Shown piece after piece: positions 26,631 to 36,073 of a DNA stretch of 38,888 nt (positions are counted from its first letter, which is position 1; each line of letters begins with the position of its first letter). This DNA is from Sulfobacillus sp. (GTDB lineage: Bacteria > Bacillota > Sulfobacillia > Sulfobacillales > Sulfobacillaceae), in assembly GCA_027309085.1 (NCBI GenBank), contig DAIDDL010000040.1:1-38888 (forward strand), given 5' to 3'. The notes under the pieces were generated by a model. It was not told where the DNA came from. It was given only the letters and a program-made list of their open reading frames with translations, and did no database searches. Both the position numbers and the translations under genes were made by a program.

Positions 26631-27563
26631 ATGAAGAAGGTAAAGGTTGGTTTCATAGGACTCGGGAATATGGGGCAGCCGATGGCAAAGAACTTGCTGG
26701 CTGCAGGTTATGATGTGCATGTGGTAGCACACCGGCACCGGGGACCTGCGGACCAACTAGCAGTTCTAGGAGCTACCATAGCGGAAACCCCAAAACAAGC
26801 GGCTGTTGATGCAGCGTTTGTCGTTACCATGCTTCCGGATTTACCCGAGGTGGAACAAGTTGTTGGGGGAGAGAACGGCATCATTGCCGGATCCTCACCC
26901 GGATTAGTGCTGATTAATATGAGTACCGTATCGCCATCCGGAATTCAAAAGTTAGCAGAGACTGTGGCAAATTTCGGCATCCAGATTTGTGACGCTCCCG
27001 TCAGTGGCGGACCGGTCCGCGCCGCGGAAGGCACCCTCACGATTATGGCTGGAGCCAAGGCGAAGGTGTTTGAGCATAGCCGGTCAATTCTGGAGACATT
27101 AGGCGAGAACATTTTCTACACCGGCGACACCGGCAGCGGGCAAGTCGCCAAGTTGTGCAACAATATGCTTTCTGCCACCCTCATGGCTATTAGTTCCGAG
27201 GTATTGACGTTAGGAGTAAAATCCGGGGTTGATGCAGAACTGTTGCGGAACATCATACTCAAGTCCAGCGGGGCCAACTTTCAACTCGAAAATTGGATGC
27301 CCAACAATGTATTAATTGATCAATACCAAGCGGGATTTTCGCTTAAGCTGATGTATAAGGATGTGGGGTTGGCGCAAACCCTGGGCCGCGAGCAGCGCGT
27401 TCCCTTATTTATTGGGAATTTGGTACATGAGCTCTATGGCCAGTTCATGAACAGCGAATTGCGAGATGCCGATTTCTCCGTCATCAGCACATTCTATCAA
27501 GACGCAGCCAACGTCACAATTGCCAATGGAGATCCTCGCAGGAAATCTGATGAAGAATTTTAA
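26631..27563 (+). CDS. NAD(P)-dependent beta-hydroxyacid dehydrogenase (3-hydroxyisobutyrate dehydrogenase family)
   Basis: A 310-aa dehydrogenase of the 3-hydroxyisobutyrate / tartronate-semialdehyde reductase / 2-(hydroxymethyl)glutarate dehydrogenase family. The nucleotide-binding loop is 'GFIGLGNMG' (7-15), the substrate loop 'DAPVSGGPVRAAEGTLTIMAGA' starts at 121, and the catalytic lysine is K174 in 'GQVAKLCNNM'. It lies 37 bp after the Mo subunit in the same operon, so it probably reduces or oxidises a downstream intermediate. Which hydroxyacid it uses cannot be told from sequence. Confidence 0.9.
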   Translation: MKKVKVGFIGLGNMGQPMAKNLLAAGYDVHVVAHRHRGPADQLAVLGATIAETPKQAAVDAAFVVTMLPDLPEVEQVVGGENGIIAGSSPGLVLINMSTVSPSGIQKLAETVANFGIQICDAPVSGGPVRAAEGTLTIMAGAKAKVFEHSRSILETLGENIFYTGDTGSGQVAKLCNNMLSATLMAISSEVLTLGVKSGVDAELLRNIILKSSGANFQLENWMPNNVLIDQYQAGFSLKLMYKDVGLAQTLGREQRVPLFIGNLVHELYGQFMNSELRDADFSVISTFYQDAANVTIANGDPRRKSDEEF

Positions 27564-27595
27564 GAGATATGACTGCGTCCTAGGGGGGATACCGA

Positions 27596-28924
27596 TTGCT
27601 GATTGAGGAACTGTGCCTTGACATTATCGAGTCGTGCCGCTATGACAAGCTTACCCAGGCGGAACAGGAACGGTTATATACAATTTTGTGCCATGATATC
27701 GCGATGGCCGCGGTGGGCGGCAAGACAGATTTTGCTCGGAGCCTGCTGGACCCCAATCTCCTCGTGGAAGCGGGCTCACTGAGAGGAACAGGCGACCGTT
27801 CGACTTACACTCTCATTGGCCGCGATGACCGCTCTTTGTCTTTTGACATGGCGGCCGGTTATCACAGTATGGCTATTACGGCGACATTGTGCGAGGATTT
27901 TGTTAGTGGAACCCATCCTGGTGCGATTTTATTTCCCTTGCTGATCGCGCAGACCGATGCATTCGTCATGATGCTGCCAGAGAATGACGGTCAAAGCCAT
28001 GACGGTGTTCGGCACTTGTTAGACGGGGCTGTGGTTGGCCTCAAGTTGGCCTTGTTGCTAAGTGACGTGTTTGGCGCAAAGCTGGCAGACAAGGGGTACC
28101 GTCCTACCACCGCGATTAATGTCATGGCAGGGGTGGCGGGACTGGGGATTGCCCAAGGACAGACCAGTGAACTCATATTGGGAGCTATGGCTACGGCTGC
28201 CGGGATGATTAGCGGATTGGCGTTTCCGTTTCAAGAAGGGACAGAAGAATGGCTCGTTCAGGTGCCTCTAGCGATTCAAGCAGCGTTGCTCGCCAGTCGC
28301 AACGTTGCCGCCCAATCATACCGCAACCGCCGATTTCTTAGCGGGGGACATTCCCTTGGACAATTCTTGGGAGCAGCTCGGGAGACCATGCAGGCCTGTC
28401 CGGCGTGCGACCTGAGCTTGGAGCGGATCGGAGTCAAGCGTTATCCTGTTAACAGCTTCGTTCAACCTGCCGTGGAAGCGGCGCTGCGTGTTCCCTCCCT
28501 CCCATTAACTGCGGCGGATATTGATGGGATTGTGGTGAGAGTGCCGCCCTCTTATGCGTCAATGACTGCCTTAGGGAATAAGGGGGATTTTTTTAATCCC
28601 AACCTAGGGTTGATGAGCATCCCGGTGAGCGTTGCTCTGGCGCTGTTGCACGGTAAATTGGCGTTTGCCGATTTTCGGGAGACAAATGATCCTGCTGTCA
28701 TGGAATTGACGCAGAAAATTGCAATCGAGTACGCCGATGCGCTTGCACGGTATGACGCCGAAATAGTGGTGGAAACCCGAGGCCAACGCCAAACCCAGCA
28801 TGTGGATACCGCAACCTTTTATCCGTCCATGGCAGATGAACTGGAATGGATCGGCCGTCAGTGCCCCCAACCGGTGCCATGGATTCAGATGCTCGTAGCT
28901 GCCTATGGGGTAGGAGGCCAATAA
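27596..28924 (+). CDS. MmgE/PrpD family protein
   Basis: A 442-aa member of the MmgE/PrpD family (2-methylcitrate dehydratase, iminodisuccinate epimerase and relatives). It has the all-helical N-domain ('VSGTHPGAILFPLLIAQTDAF') and the C-domain with 'KRYPVNSFVQPAVEAAL'. Length is typical. The start is TTG at 27596, with GGGGGG 7 bases upstream. It is the last gene of the Mo-hydroxylase operon, and no methylcitrate-cycle gene is nearby, so a dehydratase or isomerase role on an intermediate of that unknown pathway is inferred. Confidence 0.82.
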   Translation: MLIEELCLDIIESCRYDKLTQAEQERLYTILCHDIAMAAVGGKTDFARSLLDPNLLVEAGSLRGTGDRSTYTLIGRDDRSLSFDMAAGYHSMAITATLCEDFVSGTHPGAILFPLLIAQTDAFVMMLPENDGQSHDGVRHLLDGAVVGLKLALLLSDVFGAKLADKGYRPTTAINVMAGVAGLGIAQGQTSELILGAMATAAGMISGLAFPFQEGTEEWLVQVPLAIQAALLASRNVAAQSYRNRRFLSGGHSLGQFLGAARETMQACPACDLSLERIGVKRYPVNSFVQPAVEAALRVPSLPLTAADIDGIVVRVPPSYASMTALGNKGDFFNPNLGLMSIPVSVALALLHGKLAFADFRETNDPAVMELTQKIAIEYADALARYDAEIVVETRGQRQTQHVDTATFYPSMADELEWIGRQCPQPVPWIQMLVAAYGVGGQ

Positions 28925-29318
28925 AAAAAGGCCGCGTGATAGGGCACGACGGGCTGGCCAAAAGACTGAGGAGAAGTCCTTTGGCCAGCAATTGCCCGCG
29001 TGCCGGACCGGCGGAAATCAGATGCACCAGCCAATGAGCTCCTCTGGTCCGCTCCGCGTAACGGCGCTCTGCGGACGGCAGATCGCGGTAGGTGCGGATG
29101 AATGTCGCTGCGCCATCTCCGCCTCGCCGGCGAATACCGGTTGGAATTCAGTCAACTGGGCCGTGGGGGGAAACCGCGTGGTCTTCTGTACCGGTGCGGT
29201 TTAGGACCACGGGAATTTCGTCCAGATAGATTTCTAAATTTTTTAATGCAACCCTGGCCGCTCCCTCATAGCGGGTGGTGACCACACGACCCGGTCCCCT
29301 GTGCAGATGGGCACCGGG
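28925..29318. other. Intergenic region between convergent genes
   Basis: Contains a near-perfect hairpin (28953-28989). On the minus strand, about 29160-29300, one frame encodes roughly 45 residues ending 'ALKNLEIYLDEIPVVLNRTG', which has a D-2-hydroxyacid dehydrogenase C-terminal flavour but has no start or catalytic part; I treat it as possible debris only. Confidence 0.35.
28953..28989. terminator. Hairpin at the convergent mmgE/helicase junction
   Basis: Arms 28953-28967 and 28975-28989 pair over 15 bp with one mismatch, loop GAGGAGA, and GGGCA/TGCCC pairs lie further out. On the minus strand a run of seven T (from AAAAAAA at 28924-28930) lies about 20 bases beyond the stem. It may stop transcription from one or both sides. 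Confidence 0.5.
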
Positions 29319-32300
29319 TTAACTGACAATCATTGTATTGGCGTCTTTAAACAGCGCTGCAGGCATGGGGCGGTCGAGGCGCCAGGTGATGCTCATTGGC
29401 CGCGATCCTTCATGCGCCATATACTGTACTGTCCCCAATAAAACATATGGAAGCGTGCCAGATGCGCCGGTCTTGTACTGGCGCACAAACAGCAGGATGC
29501 GGTTTCCGGTTTCGCGGTGATGGATATACCGCTGACCAGTTCGTGAATGGGCTGAGGTGGTGCTTTGCGACTGCCAATGAAAGAGTGTCTCGCTAATTGC
29601 ATGGTCCTGGTACATCGTGGTGGGCGAATAATCCTTCTCGGATTTGTTGAGTGTCACAAAGAGCACGTCCAGGTTTTTATTGGCCAAGAAGACAACCCCT
29701 TCGCGCATCGCGGGCTTGGCATCGTCCGTGAAGAAGTCCAGCCCCGCCAAAACCTGGTCGCGGCTATAGGAACAATGGAGGTCGAGAGGCTGTTCAAACC
29801 CCAGGTGAATGGGCTCGTCGACAAAGTCCAGGTGCTCTAGGTTAAAGGTCAAAATCTCTTTGATTTCAGCGGTAAGCCGACTGTTTTTCCGTATTTGAGC
29901 GATGCTGTCTGTCAAATTGGAAAAAACGCGACCAGGCAACGTGACCGGCCACACCGTGTAGTGAAACATACGCAGCATGCGGTGTTCGAGGGCGGTGTGC
30001 GGGGCTGCCGCGGCCTCGCCGTTGAGGCAGGCCAGCAGATAAGCAATCCAGCGCCGCGAGTCTATCGCGCTTATCTTCTTGAGGGCTTGGGTGATGCTCT
30101 TCTCATCCGGTTCAGCCCACTCCTGGCCGAGCCCGGCCCGCACGCACAGCCGCGCAAAACTGGGCACGTTACTCCGGTAAAACTCGCGGGCTGTGAGATG
30201 GTAGTAATTGCAAAAGTTGGTTAAAGTGGCCTCGAGGCCGGTATCTTCCGAAAAAGACTGAATCCGATTGAGCAAGCCAGAACTGGTCTCCAAGGAATGG
30301 CGGATATTCTCAAGAATATAGGACTGGGCTTGCTTTTCCAGCTGGATGAACGACCCCCGGGGAACGTTGAGAAAGCCCTGTTCGATCTCGTGGCGGACGC
30401 TTTTTTGTGTGGTCGCCGAGAGGGCGCGAAATTTCTCCTCAAAACGGTAGCGGGCGTGGGAGCGGCCGATAAAGTCGAGGACGGTGAGACATTCTTTGGA
30501 GTCCGTCAGACGCAGCCCCCTTCCCAGCTGTTGCAGAAACACGGTCAGGCTTTCCGTTGGCCGCAAGAACAGAATGGTGTTGACTTCCGGAATGTCGACT
30601 CCTTCGTTGTAGAGGTCGACCACAAAGATGAACTTCAGGTGGCCGAGAGTCAGGTTGCGCTTGGCGTTTTGCCGGTCGTCATCAGGAGAATCGGCCGTGA
30701 GGGCGAGCGACGCTATGCCCGCTTCATTGAGGACCTGGGCCATGAACTGTGCGTGGGCCACAGACACGCAGAATCCCAGTCCAATCACTTGGTTGATGTC
30801 TGTGACGTATTTTCTCAACGACTGGATGATCAGCTCAGCCCGCCGGCGGTTTCCCGTGTAGACCCGGTCTAATTGGTCCTTGTCGTATCCCCCGCGCTGC
30901 CAGCGCAGGGTTCTCAGGTCCACCATGTCTGAAACTCCGAAGTAGTGGAAAGGGGCCAACAGACAGCGGTCAATGGCCTCGGGCAGCCGGATTTCCGCCG
31001 CGATGTGGTGGTCGAAGTACGCCGTGATATCCTGTCCGTCGAGCCGCTCGGGAGTCGCGGTCAGCCCGAGGAGCACTTGAGGCTGATAATAGCTGAGAAG
31101 GCGCTGGTAGCTCGGGGCCGCAGCGTGGTGGAACTCATCCACCACAATAAAGTCGTAATAGTCAGGACCGGTATGCCGGGGCAGATCCCGGGAATTGAAC
31201 GTCTGGATGGAGACGAAAAGATGCCCGATTTGGCTTGGCTCCTGGCCCCCGACGAAGAGGTCGCCAAAATTCTGGTCCTTCAAGACGACTCGAAATGTCG
31301 CCAAACTCTGCCGGAGAATTTCCTCCCGGTGGGCGACGAACAGCAGGCGGGGCCTTGCCTGGCTTCGGCTTGCGAAGCGCTTGTAATCGAACGCGGCCAC
31401 AACGGTTTTCCCGGTTCCTGTTGCCGCCACGACTAAGTTGCGAAAATGTCCGAGCACTTCACGCTCCGCCTCGAGCTTCTCCAGAATTTGGCGCTGGAAG
31501 CCGTATGGTGCAATGTCGAACGGCACCCATAAGGCGGCTGAATCACCGGCGCGGCGTTCAGCTTTTAAAGCCCGAAGCAATCGGGGACGCTCGTCCACCC
31601 CATAATGGAAAAAGTCGCCGTCGTTCCAGTACCCATCGAATGTGCCCGCGATCTTCTCAAAAGTCTCGGGAAGATCCTGGCGCGACACCTTCACATTCCA
31701 TTCGAGTCCGTCTAAGAGAGCCGCAGCGGAAATGTTCGAGGAGCCGATATAAGCGGTGGAGTACCCTGTGTCGCGGTGGAAGACATATGCTTTTGCATGG
31801 AGACGCGTCCGCTGGGTATCGTACGACACCCGTATCGTGGTGTTCGGAAGAGTCATGAGCTCGTCAATGGCTTTGATGTCCGTGGCTCCCATGTAGGAGG
31901 TGGTGATAACGCGAAGCGTCCTGCCCGATTCGGTCAATTGCCTGAGCTCATCCCACATCAGCCGCAATCCGCTCCACTTGATAAATGAGACCAGAAGGTC
32001 TACGCGGTCAGCACTCACTATCTCGCGTTTAAGTTCGCCGACCATATTCGGTTCGTGCCGGGCTCCAGTGAAGAGAGAGCTTTGGGATAGTGAGGTTACA
32101 GGCCGCACAGTGCGGGAACCAGGATTGGTGGAGAATGCGTGGGCGGCATTGCGCTTCTCAAGCAGCGCGAGAAGAACTCGGGCGTCTTCATGCACTTGCG
32201 CCGTGAGAATCTCCGGATCTGCCGTTTCCTCGGCAAGCTTCTTGACTAGAGCGTTGACTATTTGAATGCGCCGGCCGAGCACATTGTCTCCCCCTTGGCG

Positions 32301-32465
32301 CTTTAGGGCGACAGTGACCACTTGTTCCAAATAGAGAGAAAGCAGGCCGGGAGATTCCGCTTCGTCCATTGGGGATGTCTCGATGATGTTGCGGTCAGAA
32401 TCAAGACCATGGATCAGTGTTTGCATGAGATGATCAATCACTTGTTCATAAATGCCATAATGCAT
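29319..32465 (-). CDS. PLD-nuclease/DEAD-helicase/DUF3427 protein, SauUSI-like type IV restriction enzyme
   Basis: A 1048-aa single-chain protein with three parts. A phospholipase D-type nuclease domain (about 135-285) carries 'HAKAYVFHR' (H223, K225) and 'AYIGSSN' (238-244). A superfamily 2 helicase (about 315-720) has Walker A 'ATGTGKT' (348-354), 'VDEFHH' (442-447), 'LTATPE' (468-473) and the 'QQLGRGLRL' motif VI. The C-terminal third includes the DUF3427 region. This order is that of SauUSI of Staphylococcus aureus, an ATP-dependent enzyme that cleaves methylcytosine-containing DNA. Function here is inferred from architecture. It is monocistronic, with no methyltransferase beside it, as expected for a type IV system. 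The first 130 residues are extra helical sequence. Confidence 0.85.
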   Translation of the reverse strand: MHYGIYEQVIDHLMQTLIHGLDSDRNIIETSPMDEAESPGLLSLYLEQVVTVALKRQGGDNVLGRRIQIVNALVKKLAEETADPEILTAQVHEDARVLLALLEKRNAAHAFSTNPGSRTVRPVTSLSQSSLFTGARHEPNMVGELKREIVSADRVDLLVSFIKWSGLRLMWDELRQLTESGRTLRVITTSYMGATDIKAIDELMTLPNTTIRVSYDTQRTRLHAKAYVFHRDTGYSTAYIGSSNISAAALLDGLEWNVKVSRQDLPETFEKIAGTFDGYWNDGDFFHYGVDERPRLLRALKAERRAGDSAALWVPFDIAPYGFQRQILEKLEAEREVLGHFRNLVVAATGTGKTVVAAFDYKRFASRSQARPRLLFVAHREEILRQSLATFRVVLKDQNFGDLFVGGQEPSQIGHLFVSIQTFNSRDLPRHTGPDYYDFIVVDEFHHAAAPSYQRLLSYYQPQVLLGLTATPERLDGQDITAYFDHHIAAEIRLPEAIDRCLLAPFHYFGVSDMVDLRTLRWQRGGYDKDQLDRVYTGNRRRAELIIQSLRKYVTDINQVIGLGFCVSVAHAQFMAQVLNEAGIASLALTADSPDDDRQNAKRNLTLGHLKFIFVVDLYNEGVDIPEVNTILFLRPTESLTVFLQQLGRGLRLTDSKECLTVLDFIGRSHARYRFEEKFRALSATTQKSVRHEIEQGFLNVPRGSFIQLEKQAQSYILENIRHSLETSSGLLNRIQSFSEDTGLEATLTNFCNYYHLTAREFYRSNVPSFARLCVRAGLGQEWAEPDEKSITQALKKISAIDSRRWIAYLLACLNGEAAAAPHTALEHRMLRMFHYTVWPVTLPGRVFSNLTDSIAQIRKNSRLTAEIKEILTFNLEHLDFVDEPIHLGFEQPLDLHCSYSRDQVLAGLDFFTDDAKPAMREGVVFLANKNLDVLFVTLNKSEKDYSPTTMYQDHAISETLFHWQSQSTTSAHSRTGQRYIHHRETGNRILLFVRQYKTGASGTLPYVLLGTVQYMAHEGSRPMSITWRLDRPMPAALFKDANTMIVS

Positions 32466-32794
32466 TTCGGTTCCTCCCTATGTCACTCGAGGTTTTTAAC
32501 CGTCTCCCACGTCTAATGCCGCGCCCGGTCTCATGCGGGAGCGGATGGCAAAGGAGGCCAGGGACAGGGTATCATATCTGCTTTTCCTGAAAGGTTGCCC
32601 GCTAAAATATTTTTGTCCTGTGAATCGCGGCGCAGAGCCAGGCGTATCAGTCATGAGCCAGGAAGGGTCCGGCTTTGTCTATAGGGTGTTCTTGCCGAGA
32701 CTGTCTAGAGGTGGATTTGCTACAATTACTGGAAATATCACAAGCCGCGTGCGCCCCGAGATGGATTTGCGGCTTGTAGAGGAGCGAGGATAGG
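32466..32794. other. Divergent intergenic region
   Basis: Separates the divergent restriction-like gene and the hydrolase gene. An inverted repeat ACAAGCCGC / GCGGCTTGT (32740-32748 and 32769-32777) lies just before the hydrolase ribosome site and could be an operator or leader hairpin. TACAAT at 32721-32726 is a possible -10 without a good -35. The short frame at 32533-32793 has no family resemblance. Confidence 0.4.
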
Positions 32795-33604
32795 ATGCCG
32801 ACTTTGGAAATTGATGGATTGGGACGGATTCATTACGAGGTGTCGGGCCAGGGGCCCGCCGTATTCTTTTTGCATTCCGCTTTAACAGACAGTCGGCAAT
32901 GGGTGAAGCAGATTGCGGCACTATCTGACCGTTTCTGTTGCGTTTGTTATGATTTAATCGGGTCTGGGAAAAGTTCCGATTCCGCGAAGTTATTTGATCC
33001 CGCGGACAGTCTTTTTGCCCTGATGGATTATCTCAAGGCGTCCCGGGGCCACTTGGTCGGGTCATCGGTCGGTGGGTCCATTGCTCTGCATGCGGCCATC
33101 CGTCGTCCCGATCGAATTGCATCGCTTTTTCTGGCAGGAACGGGGATGTTTGGGTACGAACCGGACATTGAGAGTGAGGAGGAGCCGCCTGTCTACCGCG
33201 AGTATGAGAATGCCCTGTCAGCGGGGAACATCGAGGGTGTGGTTGCGGGCGCGGAAGTGATATGGTTTCAGGGACTGAACGGCTCGGTGGCGGATATGCC
33301 TGAAGGGGCCCGCCGACACTTTGCCGCCATGAACCGGGAACGTCTCGAGAACCATACGTGGCAAGGTCCAACGTATATGGACATCGACGATGCCCGAGCG
33401 GTCTCTCTCGTCACTGTTCCGACAATGGTCGTCATTGGGGAGGACGACACCGCGTACTGTCAGTCACTGGCTGACTTTCTGCAAACGAACCTGTCTCTGG
33501 AGGCATTGCACCGCATCCCCCGCACCGCACACTTTCCCAACCTCACCCATCCGGAAATGTTCAACCGCTTGCTTGGCGGATGGCTGCAACGAGTCTCGTC
33601 CTGA
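32795..33604 (+). CDS. Alpha/beta hydrolase
   Basis: A 269-aa alpha/beta-hydrolase-fold enzyme. It shows the oxyanion region 'FFLHSALTDSRQW', the nucleophile elbow 'GSSVG' with S91, an acid in 'VIGEDDTAY' and the catalytic histidine in 'PRTAHFPNLTHPE'. The layout resembles 3-oxoadipate enol-lactonase and related carboxylesterases; the substrate is not identifiable and no beta-ketoadipate genes are nearby. The ATG at 32795 is preceded by GAGGAGCGAGGATAGG. It appears to stand alone. Confidence 0.88.
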   Translation: MPTLEIDGLGRIHYEVSGQGPAVFFLHSALTDSRQWVKQIAALSDRFCCVCYDLIGSGKSSDSAKLFDPADSLFALMDYLKASRGHLVGSSVGGSIALHAAIRRPDRIASLFLAGTGMFGYEPDIESEEEPPVYREYENALSAGNIEGVVAGAEVIWFQGLNGSVADMPEGARRHFAAMNRERLENHTWQGPTYMDIDDARAVSLVTVPTMVVIGEDDTAYCQSLADFLQTNLSLEALHRIPRTAHFPNLTHPEMFNRLLGGWLQRVSS

Positions 33605-34042
33605 CCGGCCGGTCTTGCCGAGTCGCGCTGGCTCGTGCAGAGAGCAAGGCTCCGGTGCTGCTTTTGATCTATGGATCAAAGACGGGATTTAATTCTATCG
33701 CTGGAATAGGTCAGGCAATGAGAGTGTCTGCGGCCCCACCTGCAACACGCATGTGCGGATGCACCGCACATGCGGACGAGGGTAAAAATGGAGAGCGTTA
33801 TAATTATGCGGGCGGGGGTTTTCGCACTGCCACAAGTCCTCCCATCCGGAAATTCCTCGGTGTTTATACAAAGTCTTGGTAAAATTCAGTCACTAAAGCC
33901 GCATGCCTTCACAACAATTGCATGAAATGGCATTTGTGCCAGGGAATGATTCAGATGCCCCGCGAATTTATAGGTGTGCAAACCAACATTGGGTTTGAGA
34001 GTGGAGATTTCCTTGGGTGTTACAGGCAGTGATGGATCTTAG
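33605..34042. other. Intergenic region with an 11-bp perfect hairpin
   Basis: Perfect inverted repeat CGCATGTGCGG / CCGCACATGCG at 33748-33758 and 33764-33774 around a 5-base loop, possibly ending hydrolase transcription. No T-run follows. No gene is seen; frames here are short and without motifs. Confidence 0.45.
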
Positions 34043-35785
34043 GTGGGAAAGAGAGGCAATCATCATGCTAAAACAAAATGGCTGGCTGGGGCCGGAACGT
34101 TGGCGCTGGGACTGCCCATATTGGTGACAGCTCCGGCGGCAGCTGCCGCCGCGGCATCCCGGCTGCAGATGAGCTTGGCCTGGAGTCAGCAGAGTTCGGC
34201 GACCACATTAATGGCAACCATTCCAGGAAGTCAAGCGAACTTGCATCCCGTGTTTCAATTTTGGACGAATGACGGGCATGGCTGGAAGATGGTGCAGAAC
34301 TATTCGGCTAAATGGACGTATCAGTTGCCAGCAAGCCAGGCAGGGACCCTGGTGATGGTCTTTGGCTTGACGCAAGGTCAGTGGCGGGCGCGGGATTAGA
34401 GGCTGCCGTCTATGCGGTGCGCTGGGACGAGCCCAATGCTAGTGTTTCACTGACGACACCGATTTCGCCGCAGATTGGAACATCCTATACCCTTACCGCT
34501 TCGGCCACATCGCTGCCGGACCCCGTGTATCAGCTCTGGACTGAGTTGCCCAGTGGGAAATGGGTCTCCAGCGGTGCGTATCAGCCGTCAACAAAATTCA
34601 CATGGAAGCCATTGGCCAATGGGACCTACCATTTTGCGGTCTATGCTCGAGACGGCTTGCTGCCAACCTATGCTGCTGACGAGGTGTCGAGCCCAGCTAG
34701 TGTCAGCACTGCCGGCACGGCGCGCTCCGTGCTTTTCGAGAGTGCCTTGCCCTATGTGCCTGTCGGCGGAACCAAAACACTGACGGCTACAGTGCTTAAC
34801 GCCACGAATAATGTCGACTCCACGTACTCCGGACCCGTAACCTTGTCGGTGAAGTCGGGCGCTGCATTCACTGTGAAGGGGCCTGAAGGACCTGTGAGTG
34901 ACGGCACGGTCACGGTGGATGCCAAAGATGGCCGCGCCGTTTTTGCCGTGACGGGGGGGAGTGCCATCGGGGCAACAGGAACCCTGACGGCAACTTTCCC
35001 TTTTTCGAGGCTGCCAGTCACGCTGACGGATGTCAGCGACAGCGCGTTGGCCCAAGTTGGATACGGATTTTTTACGGGTGCGGGCCAGAGAATTTCTTCA
35101 GGCAATCCCCTGGACCACCGGCGGAGTGTCCTACGCGCAGGGTCCTCTCATTCCCGTGACACTGAAGCCCGTCAATGTATTTGGCAGTGCAGTCGCTGCG
35201 GGATATACGGACGACGCCACCCTTCAGCCGTATGATCCGCAAACTGACCCATCCATGGTGGTACCCGGATATCAGGGCACTGCAGTGCAAGCTACGGGCG
35301 GACCCTATCTGGGAGCGGGAACGGAGTATGTAGACGTGAAAGAGGGGACCACGGCCATCAGTTTGGATTTCCACCCCGGCCCCGGAGGACTGCAGGTCCT
35401 GTCAGCGGTGGGGAGTCCACTCGACATTTCGGCCGACATCACATCCTTGGCCCCGGCGTCCGGTGCAGTCCTCATCCCGGCCACGGTCTCGCCAGGGAAA
35501 GCATCGGTGTCCGGTATTAGGCCTGACACGCCATATCAGGTCACTGCAGTGCCGGAAGCTAATGGCAGTCCCATAGCATTGAGCGCGATGGTAAATCTCT
35601 CTGTTCCGATGGGCATTGAGATTAGCAGCAGCGGCCCGCGGAGTACGGCTTCGATGGTGTCCGTGCCGACTTGGAACGTGTCCAAAGACAGTTGGACCTT
35701 TAGGTATATATCGGGTTCGGCCGCCAACGCGTCTGACACTCTTTCGTTTTCTGGATTGGAGAGCCTTACGACCAACAGGTATTAA
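34043..35785 (+). pseudogene. Secreted Ig-like repeat protein, interrupted by two frameshifts
   Basis: Three consecutive frames join into one protein of about 580 aa. It begins with a signal peptide (hydrophobic 'WLAGAGTLALGLPILV' then 'APAAAAAAAS'), followed by two repeats sharing 'V-Q-WT...G-W....Y' and 'V-YARD/VFGLTQ' (about 34205-34395 and 34470-34680). A Big/Ig-like region ('GGTKTLTATVLNATN', 'GPVTLSV') and further beta-rich sequence come next. The first shift lies at about 34375-34395 (GCGCGGGA) and the second at about 35083-35100; together they restore the original frame. It is either a real pseudogene or a gene with two sequencing errors. The likely start is GTG at 34043, with a weak ribosome site. 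Function unknown, presumably cell-surface. Confidence 0.7.
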
Positions 35786-35814
35786 GGTGGTATTATCGAG
35801 GTCAGAATTACCTG

Positions 35815-35851
35815 AAAGGCGATTGGCCGCACGTGCGGCTCAATGGCCTTT
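35815..35851 (+). terminator. Hairpin 30 bp after the secreted-protein gene
   Basis: A 14-bp perfect palindrome GCCGCACGTGCGGC (35826-35839) lies within outer arms AAAGGC...GCCTTT, with small mismatches. It is followed by a short T/C-rich stretch rather than a proper T-run. Position suggests termination. Confidence 0.5.
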
Positions 35852-35960
35852 CACATCTGTCTAGGTAAGGAATGCGGTTGCGCGGTGCAGCAATTTGGTA
35901 GAAGGGCGATATCCGGGCTCATGTTCCGAATCCAGCGGTTCAAGGAGAGCTAATGTGAAA

Positions 35961-36013
35961 TATGCCGTGGTCTTGTGAAATACGCTGCTTCACAGGTTCA
36001 AGACCACGGCATA
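35961..36013. repeat. Perfect 15-bp inverted repeat between converging genes
   Basis: Arms 35961-35975 and 35999-36013 (TATGCCGTGGTCTTG and its complement) are exact. The loop has a further TGTGAA/TTCACA pairing. It lies between the secreted-protein gene and the converging acetyltransferase gene and may terminate both; there is no T-run. Confidence 0.65.
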
Positions 36014-36073
36014 GACCCTATCTGGCGAACAGGCAAGACTTTGCCCTTGGTCAGTCTGCATCAACACAAGGGG

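Noticed and set aside
29160-29300. Minus-strand stretch resembling a D-2-hydroxyacid dehydrogenase C-terminus
   Set aside because: Only about 45 residues, no start codon or catalytic motif; the resemblance is too weak to annotate as a gene.
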